The position numbers were made by a program, and so were the translations under genes. This document shows, piece by piece, positions 15,802 through 25,097 of a DNA stretch of 47,029 bases. Positions within the stretch are counted from its first letter, which is position 1; every line of letters begins with the position of its first letter. The notes beneath the pieces were generated by a model. That model did not search any database. It saw only the letters and a program-made list of their open reading frames with translations, and was not told where the DNA came from. Source of the stretch: Acidobacteriota bacterium (GTDB lineage: Bacteria; Acidobacteriota; Vicinamibacteria; Vicinamibacterales; CAVVIG01); assembly GCA_016195265.1 (NCBI GenBank), contig JACPZW010000029.1, positions 1-47,029 of the forward strand, in the 5' to 3' direction.

Positions 15802-18351
15802 TCAGTAGCGCACACGCGCCGAGAACTGCAGGCGGCGCGCGGCTTGCGCGGAGATCGACTGGCCGAAGAACGGCGAGCTGAGGTTGCCGATAGGGTTGTT
15901 GTAGTTGACGTGGTTCCCGACGTTGAACGCGTCCACGCCGAACGTCGCCGTGCGCTTGCGCGTGCCCTGCACCGCGACGACGAACTCGCGCGACCACCGC
16001 AGATCCAGATTGATGGTGCCGGGACCCTCGAGGCTGTTGCGCGCCACGCCGGGCGGCCGCGCGTTCGCCGTCCCCGTGTTGAAGAGATCCTGCCCCGTCG
16101 ACAGCGAATACGGCCGTCCTGAGTACAGACCCAGCGAGACACCGAAATTCATTCCCGGCGCCGGCGTCACGGTGCCGAACAGGTCCACCCGGTGCCGCGT
16201 GTTGAAATCCGCCCGCGCGTACTCGAGCGACAGGTCGTAGCTGTTAGGCGGCATCCAGCCGATGCCGTTCGTATCGTTGTAGGCACGGCCGAAGTTGTAC
16301 TCGGCCGATCCGGTGAAGTAGCGCGACATCTGGCCGCGCAGCGTGAACTGCAGCGACGCGGTCCGCATGGCGCCGGCCGACTCGATCTGCCGGACGACGC
16401 CGTGCGTCGGATCCGGCCGAGTGAAGTACGCCGGCGGCGGCGGCGCGTTGACGTCGCGCGACCGGAACATGTCCACGCCCCGCGACCCGATGAAGTTGAT
16501 CGCGAGCGTCGTCTTTGGCCGGAGCTGACGCTCGATGCCGACGCTGTACTGCACCGTGTACGGGATCACGACGTCCGGCGACAGCTGCACGATGCTGACT
16601 GGCTGCGCGCTCAGCGTCTGGCCGGGCTTGAGCGGATTCGGAAAGCCGGGATCGACGAGTACGTAGCGCAGCAGATGCCGGCCGTCGTAGCGCAGCAGAT
16701 CCTGAATCGGCCCCGGACCGGTGCGATCGTAGAACACGCCCGCGCCGCCTCTCACAATGGTTCGGCGGGCCTCATCCAAAGCATAGGCAAATGATCCGCG
16801 CGGCGCGAAGTTGTCCGTGTCGTGAAAGTAGTTCTGCCAGTCGTACCGCAGACCGAGGTCCACGGAAAGATTCGGCCGCAGCCGGATTTCGTCCTGCACG
16901 AAACCGCTGATGATCTTCTCCAGGAAAAGCGTGTGGCCGTCGCCCGCTTGCTGGATGAACGAATACGGCCGGCCGCCGGCGTAGTCGGCCAGGCTCGAAA
17001 AGTAGAACGTGCCGCCGCGGTTCGTGTTGTCCTCGTTGCCGCGCCAGCTCCAGTCCGGAATGTTCAGCCCGGCCTTGATCGTCTGCTTTGCCGGCGACCA
17101 GGTGACCGCCTCGACGAGCGTGAAGTGATGTTCCGTGCGCAGCTGATTCTGCTGCGCGCCGCCGCCGGTGAACGCGTCCTGGACCACGACGCGCGCCGAC
17201 GTGTTCAGGCTGGTGCGGGGCTCGTTCTCGACGCCAACGAGCAGTTTGAAATCGTTCAGCAGCGTCGGCGAGAAGATCGTCTGCTGGCTGAACGTCGCCT
17301 CGTCTTCCGTGTCTTCGTGGTCGAAGCCGACCTCCGGCAGGTTCACGCCGCCGACGCCCTGGCTCGTGTTCCTGTTGTGGAGGTGCGAGAACCGGATGGC
17401 CTGCGTCGTGCTGTCGCTCTGCTGATGATTCCACGTGCCGGCGACCAGCAGGTTCAGCTGCGGCGTCGCGACGTTGACGTTCACGGATCCGCCAGGCGTC
17501 TGCGCGAACACGATCGACTGGTTGTCCTGACTGTCGAAGGACCCTGAGAACAGGAAGTTGGTCTTCTTCGCACCCGGCACCGGCCCGCCGAACGTACCTT
17601 CGTAGATGCGGCGCTGTTCGGGCGGCTTGCTGGATGCAAACGCGTTGGCGGCGTTGAACAAGGAGTCGCGGAACCGCAGGTTGAACGTGCCGCTGTAATC
17701 CTTGCCGCCGGGCTTGGTGATGATCTCTATGCGGCCGCGGCCGGGCCGCATGAACTCGGCGGCGTACGGGTCCTGATTGATCTTGATCTGCTGCACGGCC
17801 GACGCCGACAGCGCCAGCGCGTTCACCTCGATGCCATCCACGAGGATGGTCGTGCCGCCGGTCCCGATCGCGCTCGAGTCCAGAAACCGCGAGACGGCGC
17901 CGACGATGTCCTGATCGAGGACGGGCAGATCGTCGAGCGTGTCCTCGTCGAGCGTGATGGAGTTCAGGTTCGCGGCCGCGTTCGTGCTGGTCTCCGAGCC
18001 GGTGCCGCCGACCGACACTTCCTGCTTGAATCCCTCGATCGTCATGACGACCATCGTCGAGGCCGGCGCGCGGGTGGTGACGCGCACGCGCGCGACATGG
18101 GTATTGAAGCCCGGGAACTCGCTGCGGATGTCGTACAGGCCGGGCGGCACGCGATCGAACCGGAACGCGCCAGCGGCGTCGCTGACGACGGATTGCGACG
18201 GCGCGGTCGAGCCGGCGACCAGAAGTGTGATCTGCGCGCCCGGCAGAATCGCGCCCGTCTGATCTTGTACGACGCCCGCGACGGCGACGCCGCGCGGCAC
18301 CGCCTGCGCCGCGCGCAGCGCCAACAACAGCCACATCACCATCGCCGGCAT
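15802..18351 (-). CDS. TonB-dependent receptor, Oar-like, with carboxypeptidase-regulatory domain
   Basis: An 849-residue outer membrane receptor. A signal peptide (about 1-18) is followed by a carboxypeptidase-regulatory-like fold (about 22-105; VVQDQTGAILPGAQITL...GLYDIRSEFPGF), a plug domain (about 130-235) and a 22-strand-type barrel ending with the aromatic FSARVRY, as needed for BAM insertion. The start at 18351 fits a promoter only 9 nt upstream. Such receptors are abundant in Acidobacteriota and import large or complex ligands using TonB energy. Oar homologues also affect adhesion and vesicles. No SusD partner is present. Divergent from the GAF sensor gene with a shared -10 element. 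Confidence 0.9.
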   Translation of the reverse strand: MPAMVMWLLLALRAAQAVPRGVAVAGVVQDQTGAILPGAQITLLVAGSTAPSQSVVSDAAGAFRFDRVPPGLYDIRSEFPGFNTHVARVRVTTRAPASTMVVMTIEGFKQEVSVGGTGSETSTNAAANLNSITLDEDTLDDLPVLDQDIVGAVSRFLDSSAIGTGGTTILVDGIEVNALALSASAVQQIKINQDPYAAEFMRPGRGRIEIITKPGGKDYSGTFNLRFRDSLFNAANAFASSKPPEQRRIYEGTFGGPVPGAKKTNFLFSGSFDSQDNQSIVFAQTPGGSVNVNVATPQLNLLVAGTWNHQQSDSTTQAIRFSHLHNRNTSQGVGGVNLPEVGFDHEDTEDEATFSQQTIFSPTLLNDFKLLVGVENEPRTSLNTSARVVVQDAFTGGGAQQNQLRTEHHFTLVEAVTWSPAKQTIKAGLNIPDWSWRGNEDNTNRGGTFYFSSLADYAGGRPYSFIQQAGDGHTLFLEKIISGFVQDEIRLRPNLSVDLGLRYDWQNYFHDTDNFAPRGSFAYALDEARRTIVRGGAGVFYDRTGPGPIQDLLRYDGRHLLRYVLVDPGFPNPLKPGQTLSAQPVSIVQLSPDVVIPYTVQYSVGIERQLRPKTTLAINFIGSRGVDMFRSRDVNAPPPPAYFTRPDPTHGVVRQIESAGAMRTASLQFTLRGQMSRYFTGSAEYNFGRAYNDTNGIGWMPPNSYDLSLEYARADFNTRHRVDLFGTVTPAPGMNFGVSLGLYSGRPYSLSTGQDLFNTGTANARPPGVARNSLEGPGTINLDLRWSREFVVAVQGTRKRTATFGVDAFNVGNHVNYNNPIGNLSSPFFGQSISAQAARRLQFSARVRY

Positions 18352-18359
18352 GGAGCGCT

Positions 18360-18366
18360 TATGATA
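18360..18366. promoter_or_regulatory. Symmetric divergent -10 element between TonB receptor 1 and the GAF sensor
   Basis: TATGATA reads as TATGAT on the plus strand (36 nt before the GAF gene) and TATCAT on the minus strand (9 nt before the receptor ATG). One DNA segment could thus serve both directions. No strong -35 hexamers were seen. Confidence 0.45.
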
Positions 18367-18401
18367 CTCTGACGTCGCTGACCTCCCCCTAAGGGCCTCG
18401 C

Positions 18402-19646
18402 ATGCTTTCCCGCGCGACACGAGTGACTTTCGGCGCTACCGCCTGGATCGGACTGGCCCTCTCCGCGTTTTTGTTTTTCCGTTACGAAGCGCAGATTGCG
18501 AATCTCGACGCGTCGACGCGCGAGTTCGACCAGGGGACACGTGACGCGGCGACGGCGCTGGCGGATTTACGGTCGGCCGAACAGGCGTACGTCGCGGCGG
18601 GCCAGGGCGTCGCGTTCTGGACGCCGAAAGTCGTGGAAGCCGCGGCCCGCGTCACCGACGCGCTGCATCAGTTGTCGGATCTGGTGCGCCGCCTTCGCGC
18701 CGAGGGCGCTTCGGCGAGCCTGGCCGTCGCTCGCGCCGTGGACAATGGAGCGGAGGCTGGGAGACTGGAACCCGGCGAGGGCGACGTTGTCGGCGTCCTC
18801 AATCAGGCGGGAGCCGCGCTCGCAGCGTTTCAGAAGGTCGACGTGCGCGCGCGGGACCTCGTGCAGTCCGGCCAGCTCCTCACCGCGGGCGATACGATCT
18901 TCTCCGACGGCGCGATCGCGATCGCCGCCGCCGCGCACGCGGTCGAGCTGGCGCGAGCGACCGAGTCTCAGGCGGCGGAAACACGCGAGGCCGCGCTTCG
19001 CCAGCGGCAAACGCTCGCCCTCGGATCGGCCGCCGCGCTCGCCTGCCTCGTCGTCCTCGTGCTGCTGTTCACGACCGCGGCGCCAGAAGCGCCGGCCACG
19101 GCCGGCGCGGCGGCGCCGACGCCCGAGGCCGTCGCCCCGCCCGTCGCGCGCGCGTCGTCTGTGCTCGTCAACGCCGCGGCCCTCGCGACGGACTTCGGGC
19201 GCGTCAGGGATGCGCAGGAGCTGGAGCGGCTGCTTGGCCGCGCCGCCGAGGCGCTGGATGCGAGCGGGATCGTCGTCTGGATGGGAAGTCCTGATGGCAC
19301 GACGCTGCAGCCGTCGCTCACGCACGGCTACAACCCGCAGACGATCGCACGCATTCAGGCGATGCCTCGGTCGGCCGACAACGCCGCGGCCGCCGCGTAT
19401 CGCTCAGGCACCCTGCAGATCGTGCTCGCGCGTCCGGGCGGCGGCAACGGCGCCGTCGTTGCGCCGATCCTGTCGGCCGACGGCTGCGTCGGCGTTTTCT
19501 CCGCCGAGATCCGCGGCGGCGCCGAAGCCTCGCAAGGCGTCCAGGCGCTCGCCGGGATCATTGCCGCCCATCTGGCCAGCGTCGTCGCGATCGCGCCGGA
19601 TGTTTCCGCGGTCGAAACGGTCGAGAAGAAAGTCGCGAACTCGTAG
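18402..19646 (+). CDS. Membrane-anchored sensor protein with C-terminal GAF domain
   Basis: A 414-residue protein with a TM helix at about 10-27, a helical periplasmic region rich in Ala/Glu to about 200 (four-helix-bundle type), a second TM helix at about 205-224, an Ala/Pro linker, and a GAF domain at about 255-400 (VVAPILSADGCVGVFSAEIR). No kinase, cyclase or phosphatase output domain follows, so it would need a partner protein or act as a ligand-binding scaffold. AAGGG lies 6 nt before the ATG. Convergent with the PDZ gene and divergent from TonB receptor 1. Confidence 0.75.
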   Translation: MLSRATRVTFGATAWIGLALSAFLFFRYEAQIANLDASTREFDQGTRDAATALADLRSAEQAYVAAGQGVAFWTPKVVEAAARVTDALHQLSDLVRRLRAEGASASLAVARAVDNGAEAGRLEPGEGDVVGVLNQAGAALAAFQKVDVRARDLVQSGQLLTAGDTIFSDGAIAIAAAAHAVELARATESQAAETREAALRQRQTLALGSAAALACLVVLVLLFTTAAPEAPATAGAAAPTPEAVAPPVARASSVLVNAAALATDFGRVRDAQELERLLGRAAEALDASGIVVWMGSPDGTTLQPSLTHGYNPQTIARIQAMPRSADNAAAAAYRSGTLQIVLARPGGGNGAVVAPILSADGCVGVFSAEIRGGAEASQGVQALAGIIAAHLASVVAIAPDVSAVETVEKKVANS

Positions 19647-19664
19647 CCGGACTCGGACCAGCGA

Positions 19665-20591
19665 TTACGCCGGCCGTGCGCCGCGCACGGGTCGGCGCGA
19701 CGGACCTTCGAGCGTCGCCTTGACGCTGCTCTCCTTCTTGTCGCGGACGATCCCAATCGTCACCTCGTCGCTGCGCGCGTCGCGCAGCGCGCGGACGAGA
19801 TCCTCGCGCGAGCGAACCGTCGTGCCGTCGATCGACGTGATGACGTCACCGGCCTTGAGGCCGGCACGTGATGCGGCCGTGCCGTCGGTCACCGCCGTCA
19901 CCAGCACGCCATCTTTCACGCCGAAGTAGCCGGCGAGCTGATTCGTGAGCTCGTCGACGGTCACACCCAGCCGCCGGCCGGACAGCGCACCTGGAATGTC
20001 GAAATTGAAGTTGAATCCGCGCATGCGATCCGCGAGGTGCGGCAAATCGCTGAGGTCGCCAAGGTCGCCCAGCCGATTCCGCAGCGCGCCGCCATTCATG
20101 AACATACTCATCTCGCCGCGTCCCTCCGACGGCGTCAGCTGCAGGTCTTTCTTCTGACCATCGCGGACGATAGTGGTCTTCACCTCACGGCCGGGAACGG
20201 TTTCCTGCACGAGGCGTGAGAACTGCCGCGCGCTGCGCACGCGCTCGCCGTCGAACTCGACGATGATGTCGGACTTCTTCAGGCCGGCTTTGTCGGCGGG
20301 CGTGTCCGGATGAACTTCCTCGACGACGGCGCCGCCGGTGACGTGTTGACGGTCGGCTTCCGCCTTTTCGACGTCGCGGATCGAGACGCCGATTTCGGCG
20401 CCGCGCCCTGCCAGCACGGTCAGCGCGCGCGAGCCCTGTTCGCGCTGAGCGAGCGCATCGACGCCGGGAAGTTTTCCCTGGGCATGAACGCGCGAGTCGA
20501 AGTGACCGGAAACGGACGGTGCCGCGGCGAGCGCGAAGACGCCGGCGCAGGCCAGCACCGCGAGCACGCCGATACGTTTTGCAAATTTCAT
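19665..20591 (-). CDS. Periplasmic double-PDZ protein without protease domain
   Basis: A 308-residue secreted protein (signal peptide about 1-25). PDZ1 at about 65-155 has the carboxylate-binding region and the ADKAGLKKSDIIVEFDGERV helix. An Arg/Asp/Met-rich linker precedes PDZ2 at about 205-295 (LGVTVDELTNQL...ASRAGLKAGDVITSIDGT). This is the HtrA/DegP C-terminal layout with the trypsin-like domain absent and no Ser-His-Asp triad, so it probably binds unfolded or C-terminal peptides or recruits a protease. The ribosome site AGGAGAGGAG is strong. It is downstream of TonB receptor 2 by 69 bp on the same strand. Confidence 0.85.
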   Translation of the reverse strand: MKFAKRIGVLAVLACAGVFALAAAPSVSGHFDSRVHAQGKLPGVDALAQREQGSRALTVLAGRGAEIGVSIRDVEKAEADRQHVTGGAVVEEVHPDTPADKAGLKKSDIIVEFDGERVRSARQFSRLVQETVPGREVKTTIVRDGQKKDLQLTPSEGRGEMSMFMNGGALRNRLGDLGDLSDLPHLADRMRGFNFNFDIPGALSGRRLGVTVDELTNQLAGYFGVKDGVLVTAVTDGTAASRAGLKAGDVITSIDGTTVRSREDLVRALRDARSDEVTIGIVRDKKESSVKATLEGPSRRPVRGARPA

Positions 20592-20623
20592 AGAGCTCTC
20601 CTCTCCTGAACACCAATCAGACG

Positions 20624-20662
20624 AGAAAGAGGGCTGGAAAGTTGGCGGAGGAGTCTCTTTCT
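20624..20662 (-). terminator. Hairpin at the 3' end of TonB receptor 2
   Basis: Perfect 8-bp arms AGAAAGAG and CTCTTTCT enclose 23 nt and overlap the receptor stop codon. There is no T-run, so it is at most a weak terminator or processing site before the PDZ gene. Confidence 0.3.
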
Positions 20663-23600
20663 ACCACCGCACGCGCCAGACCAACTGGATGATGCGCGCG
20701 GTGTTGTCGCCCAGCAGGCTCGTCAGACGGAAGCTGTCGGCGCTGCTCCCCGCGATCGAGTTCGTGAGCGGCGTTCCGGTAGCGGTGGGTCCACCAGGAC
20801 CAGTGAAGCTCGTCGTCATCCCCAGCGGTGTTCCGGCCGTCGAGGCCGGGTTGAAGTATGGTTTGTTGAACGCGTTCAGGAGTTCGGCACGGAACTCGAA
20901 GTTCACGTTCCCGTGCAGCTTGACGCGCTTCACGGCGCTGAGATCGAACCTGATGAGCTGTGGGCCGTTGACGACGAGGCTCCGTATCCCGCAGTCGCCG
21001 TACGCGGGCGCCGTCTCGATGCAGTCCGGACCGTTGGCCGGCGCCAGGTAGCGGCCGGTCGGCGCGCCGAGCGCGCTGTAGCCGTTGGGGGAAGTCGCCA
21101 GCACGCTGAACGCCTTCACGGTGTTCTGAACGATGTCGTCCGGCAGGATGTAGAGTTGGCCGTTCGATCCCACGCGGAGGTCGACGGCTTTGGCGAACTC
21201 ATCCCGCGACATGCCGACCAAGCGTACGTTGCCGAAGTCGAGCATCTCGCCGGTCTGAATGCGCGCGACGCCGTCGATCGACCAGCCACCAACCAGCCCA
21301 TCCATGAACGAGCTGGCGCTGCCGCCCCATCGCCGATCGCGGCCGAACGGCAGCTCGTACAGCCAGTTCGCTTTGAACGCGTGCTGTACGCCGCCGACCT
21401 GTCCCACTTGGAGGAGGTCCTCGGTGGGTTTCGTGAAGCCGTACCGCTGCGCGACCCACGCCTGGCCCCAGGCGTAGCTCGTGTTGAGCTGCAGCCCCTT
21501 GGACATGCGCTTCCGGAATTCGAACTGCACCGAGTTGGAGCGCGTGCCGCCCGAGTTCGTCGTGAGGTTGGCGCCGCCGATGACGTCCGGGTTGGCCAGG
21601 AAGAAATTCGCGGGCAGGCCGGCGGCGGCCGCGTTGTTGCGAAAGGCCGTGTTGCCAATGAACCCGGTGGTCAACGTCGCTGTCGAGCAGCCCGGTGCGT
21701 TGTTGCACATGAAGCCAAACGGATTCGGGTTCATTGCCGCCAGGTATCCGAGGAAATTGGCGTTCGTCCAGTTGGTCCCCGTGTACTTCGTCGCGTCGCT
21801 CGCCTGCGAACCAGGAATGCCGTTCAGGAACGCGAGAAAGATCGGCAGCGGCGACGTGCCCGGCGCTCCCGTGTACGCGAAGGTGTTCCCGCGGCCCGCC
21901 GCGATATTCGCCTGCAGGTTGGCCTGCGCCTTCCGGAATTCGGGGAGGAACCCGTTGTCGGTAATGCTGATTTCGTTGATGTTCACCGTCTCCCAGTCCT
22001 GGCGGTGGCGGCTGCCGACGTAGCGCAACTCGATCGCCGTGTCGCGGCCCACTTTGCGCTGCCAGCCCACGGTATACGACTGCGTGTACGGGAGCTGCAA
22101 GTTCGAGTCGAACATGTTCACGGTGTTTGTGAGCGACGTCGGCAGGATTGGATACGTGGCCGACGGCGCGGACGGCAGCGTGGCGTTGTTCCGAAGAAGA
22201 ATCGGGAGCGTCGCGTTCGAGTTGTCGCGCTGGAGCGTGACTGAGATGCCTTGATTCGCGCCGAAGACGCCGGTGAAATCGGACATGCCAGGCCGCTGGA
22301 ACGCCATCGCCAGGCCGCCGCGAATCACGCTGTCGCCCTCCTGCGAGCCCAGGATCACGCGTCCGATCCGGTTGTCCTGTCCGGGAACCTGCCACGCGAC
22401 GCCGCCGCTTGGCGCAAGGTTGTTCCGATCGGTGTTGTAGGCGTAGGTACCCGCCGGATACTGGACGAAGTTCGGCTTTGTCCCGGCGAGGGTTCCTGGC
22501 AAAAACAGGTTGCCGACGCCGGACACGCCGTACAAGCTGGCGTCCGTGACGGTGGTGTAGCTGTTGTTCGCGGGATAGAAGGGGAGCGCGAGCGCGTATC
22601 GCAGGCCGCCGCTCACGGTGATGCCCGGCGTCGCGCGCCAGGAATCCGCGACGTAGAAATCGAACTCGCGCATCCGGCCCTCGGCCCTCGATTCACCGAG
22701 CGGCACGTACGCGTCGCCGCTGGCGTTGATGCGAGCGTCGCCGGCAAGCGACGTGAGCCGACCCGTGAGCATCGCGTAGAGATTCGTCGCGTTGGTAATG
22801 TCGGTCGTGGAGGCGCCAGGGAAATTTGTCGCCGAGAACATCGCGTTGGCGGCTTCCGTGGAGACGATCCCGAAGTTCGCCGTCGGCACCATCGTGTGGG
22901 TCAGCAGCCACACGTCGGCCTGAACCATCGAACCGCCAAAGCTCACGCTATGCTTGCCCCTGATCCAGGTGGCCGTGTCTTCGATGACTTTCGTCGACGC
23001 CTCGCGCGCGGAGTACTGCGCTGCGCCGCCACTCGTCGCCGTCACGCCGGTGTTCAGGTTGGTCAGCTGGAAACCGGAGCCGCAGCAGGCGCCAAAGAGA
23101 TTCAAGCGGACACCACCTGTTCCGCTCCACATCGAGGGATCGAGCTCTGGCGAAAAGAGCGTCGCGCCGCCGGTGCCGCCGACGCGGAATTCGTTGACCA
23201 GATTCGCCGTGAACGTCGACCGCAGCGACTCGGACGTCGTCCACCGGGTGGACTGCTGGCTGCCGGTCTGCGGCAAACCGGGAAAAGGCACATAGGCGTT
23301 GTTGGTGCCGTCAGGCGTCGAATTGATGTGGCGATAATTCATCGACCCGGTCAGTCGATGCCTTTCCGACAGGTCGTAGTCGATTCGGAACGTCGGTGCC
23401 GGGTTGAAGTTGTTCGTGTCCGCCTGGAACGTGTACTGCTGCACGAGCGGGTTGCTCAGCGCGGCGAGACTGCCGGTCGTCCCGGTCGCTGCGCGAATGT
23501 CGCCCAGTGCTTTGGCGACCGTGGGATCCAGCGTCGCGAGCTGCCCGTTGGTCGCCGCGAGCTGCAGCAGGTTGACCTGTCGCACCGAACCGGCCACGTT

Positions 23601-24611
23601 GTAGCTGAAGATGCCGGCGGCGGCCTCGGGCCTCAGCACGGTGCGCTGGAGCGTCGTGTTGGCCGGGCGTCGCTCCTCTTCATAGTTGAAGAAGAAAAAC
23701 GCCTTGTTCTTGATAATCGGCCCGCCCTGGGCGAAGCCCTGCTGATAGTCACGCAACGTCGCTTTGGGCGCCTTGCCCGTGGACGGATCCGGCGGCAAGT
23801 CGCGGTTGTTGAACCAGGTGTTCGCGTTGAGCCAGTCGTGCCGCAGGTACTCGTACGCCGTGCCGACCCACGAATTCGTGCCCGACTTGGTCACGAACTT
23901 GATCTGCACGCCGCCCTGGCCGGTGGCATCCGCAGTGTTTCCCGCCGTCGTCACAGTGACTTCCTCGACCGAGTCAAGCGTCGGCGTGAGCCGCGCGAAG
24001 TACCCGTCCGACGTCTTCAGGTAGTTGTCTTGGATATTCATGCCATCGAGCGTGATGTTGATGGCGCTCTTGGGCAGACCGCTGATCGTCGAATTGCGCG
24101 CCGTGCCTGAAGTGTTGAAGCCGGGCAGTGACGTCAAAGAATCGAGCGCGTTGCGGCTGGTGAGCGGCAGGCTGGTGATCTGCGCGCTGCTCAGGTTGGT
24201 GGAAATCGACGGCGTTTGCGTCTGGACGACGAGCGCGCTGTCGCCCACGACGGTCACGTTCTCTGCAACGGTGCCCACCTGCAGCGTGACTTTCACGCTC
24301 GCGGGCACCGAGGCATTGAGGGTGACCTCGTTGAGAACCACGGTCTTGAACCCGCTCAAAGTGACCGTCACCGAATAGATCCCGCCGGGCAGAGACGACG
24401 CGGTAAACCCGCCGTCGATGGCGGTGACGACGTTCACGGTCTCGCCCGTGCCGTTGTTCTGGATCTTGACGTCAGCGCCAGGAATCACGCCGCCCTGCGC
24501 GTCGATGACGATGCCGGAGAGTGAAGAGAAAAAGCTGCCCTGCGCGTACGCGCGGGTGCTGAGGGACGCGGCAAGCAGCAGCGCGAGCAGACACGTGACG
24601 CGGGATCTCAT
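20661..24611 (-). CDS. Large TonB-dependent receptor, Oar-like, with carboxypeptidase-regulatory domain
   Basis: A 1316-residue outer membrane receptor. Signal peptide 1-24 (cleavage near AYAQ) is followed by a carboxypeptidase-regulatory-like fold at about 30-115 (GIVIDAQGGVIPGADVKIQN), a plug at about 130-260, and a very long barrel ending LVWRVRW with a terminal aromatic residue. The start at 24611 has an ideal AAGGAGG site 5 nt upstream; the longer reading to 24698 lacks one. It is about 470 residues longer than receptor 1, mainly in extracellular loops rich in Asn, Thr and Gly. The ligand is not predictable. A 486-bp upstream region separates it from the phosphatase gene. Confidence 0.92.
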   Translation of the reverse strand: MRSRVTCLLALLLAASLSTRAYAQGSFFSSLSGIVIDAQGGVIPGADVKIQNNGTGETVNVVTAIDGGFTASSLPGGIYSVTVTLSGFKTVVLNEVTLNASVPASVKVTLQVGTVAENVTVVGDSALVVQTQTPSISTNLSSAQITSLPLTSRNALDSLTSLPGFNTSGTARNSTISGLPKSAINITLDGMNIQDNYLKTSDGYFARLTPTLDSVEEVTVTTAGNTADATGQGGVQIKFVTKSGTNSWVGTAYEYLRHDWLNANTWFNNRDLPPDPSTGKAPKATLRDYQQGFAQGGPIIKNKAFFFFNYEEERRPANTTLQRTVLRPEAAAGIFSYNVAGSVRQVNLLQLAATNGQLATLDPTVAKALGDIRAATGTTGSLAALSNPLVQQYTFQADTNNFNPAPTFRIDYDLSERHRLTGSMNYRHINSTPDGTNNAYVPFPGLPQTGSQQSTRWTTSESLRSTFTANLVNEFRVGGTGGATLFSPELDPSMWSGTGGVRLNLFGACCGSGFQLTNLNTGVTATSGGAAQYSAREASTKVIEDTATWIRGKHSVSFGGSMVQADVWLLTHTMVPTANFGIVSTEAANAMFSATNFPGASTTDITNATNLYAMLTGRLTSLAGDARINASGDAYVPLGESRAEGRMREFDFYVADSWRATPGITVSGGLRYALALPFYPANNSYTTVTDASLYGVSGVGNLFLPGTLAGTKPNFVQYPAGTYAYNTDRNNLAPSGGVAWQVPGQDNRIGRVILGSQEGDSVIRGGLAMAFQRPGMSDFTGVFGANQGISVTLQRDNSNATLPILLRNNATLPSAPSATYPILPTSLTNTVNMFDSNLQLPYTQSYTVGWQRKVGRDTAIELRYVGSRHRQDWETVNINEISITDNGFLPEFRKAQANLQANIAAGRGNTFAYTGAPGTSPLPIFLAFLNGIPGSQASDATKYTGTNWTNANFLGYLAAMNPNPFGFMCNNAPGCSTATLTTGFIGNTAFRNNAAAAGLPANFFLANPDVIGGANLTTNSGGTRSNSVQFEFRKRMSKGLQLNTSYAWGQAWVAQRYGFTKPTEDLLQVGQVGGVQHAFKANWLYELPFGRDRRWGGSASSFMDGLVGGWSIDGVARIQTGEMLDFGNVRLVGMSRDEFAKAVDLRVGSNGQLYILPDDIVQNTVKAFSVLATSPNGYSALGAPTGRYLAPANGPDCIETAPAYGDCGIRSLVVNGPQLIRFDLSAVKRVKLHGNVNFEFRAELLNAFNKPYFNPASTAGTPLGMTTSFTGPGGPTATGTPLTNSIAGSSADSFRLTSLLGDNTARIIQLVWRVRW

Positions 24612-25051
24612 CCGAACCTCCTTCAAGGCCTTACAAAGTCGGACAAAATATCGCGGAAAGTATTTCCCGAAACCGATTGGCGTCCAACAACAAATCATAA
24701 AGTTTGCGCGGATTAAGAACCGTTAACTCCAAAATTCTGTTAGACATCCGAGTGGAAACAGACCCGCTTGGACTCTGGCGGAGCGACGCGGTCTGGCAAG
24801 ACTGATACGGGGTCTGACCCCGGTCCGACACGGGTCAGACCCTCCTCGCAAGTGGTCAGAGGTCACCACGCGTCTCCGTCCCAGGACGGTGACCGGCCAC
24901 GATTCGCAAAAACGCTAGGATTTTCTCGTGCCGGATCGGGCACGCGATTTGAAGTAGCGACCTCTGGTCGCGTCGAATCACGGGGTGCGTAACTTCAGGC
25001 AGGCGCTGGCATCGCCGCACCTCGGTCTTTACTCACGATTCGGCGCGATCA
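24612..25051. other. Gene-free region upstream of TonB receptor 2
   Basis: This part of the 486-bp gap holds no convincing gene. The first 140 bp are AT-richer than average and should contain the receptor promoter; a TATGAT on the minus strand at 24694-24699 is a weak -10 candidate. The middle holds the GGGTCTGACCC hairpin. No tRNA or known riboswitch fold was recognised. Confidence 0.5.
24809..24842. repeat. Double-palindrome hairpin (GGGTCTGACCC / GGGTCAGACCC)
   Basis: Perfect 11-bp inverted arms at 24810-24820 and 24832-24842 flank an 11-nt spacer. Each arm is itself nearly palindromic, so a long hairpin or two small ones may form. It looks like a dispersed repeat. A protein-binding site is also possible. 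Confidence 0.7.
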
Positions 25052-25097
25052 CTTCACATCCTCAGCTTCTCACATCCTCCCATCCTCCCATTCATCG
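25052..25097 (-). repeat. Purine-rich short-period repeat after the phosphatase stop codon
   Basis: Sense to the upstream gene, the 46 nt after the TGA are purine-rich with two exact TGGGAGGA units and related GAGGATGTGA segments. The period is 8 or irregular, looser than the 7-bp arrays elsewhere, but position relative to the stop codon is the same. Confidence 0.5.

Noticed and set aside
22251..24110. A 619-codon plus-strand frame opposite TonB receptor 2
   Set aside because: Low-complexity Arg/Val/Glu composition without motifs, while the minus strand encodes a well-matched receptor.
24612..25097. Possible structured RNA or tRNA in the largest gene-free gap
   Set aside because: No cloverleaf or known riboswitch core was found; only a palindromic repeat and AT-rich promoter-like DNA.
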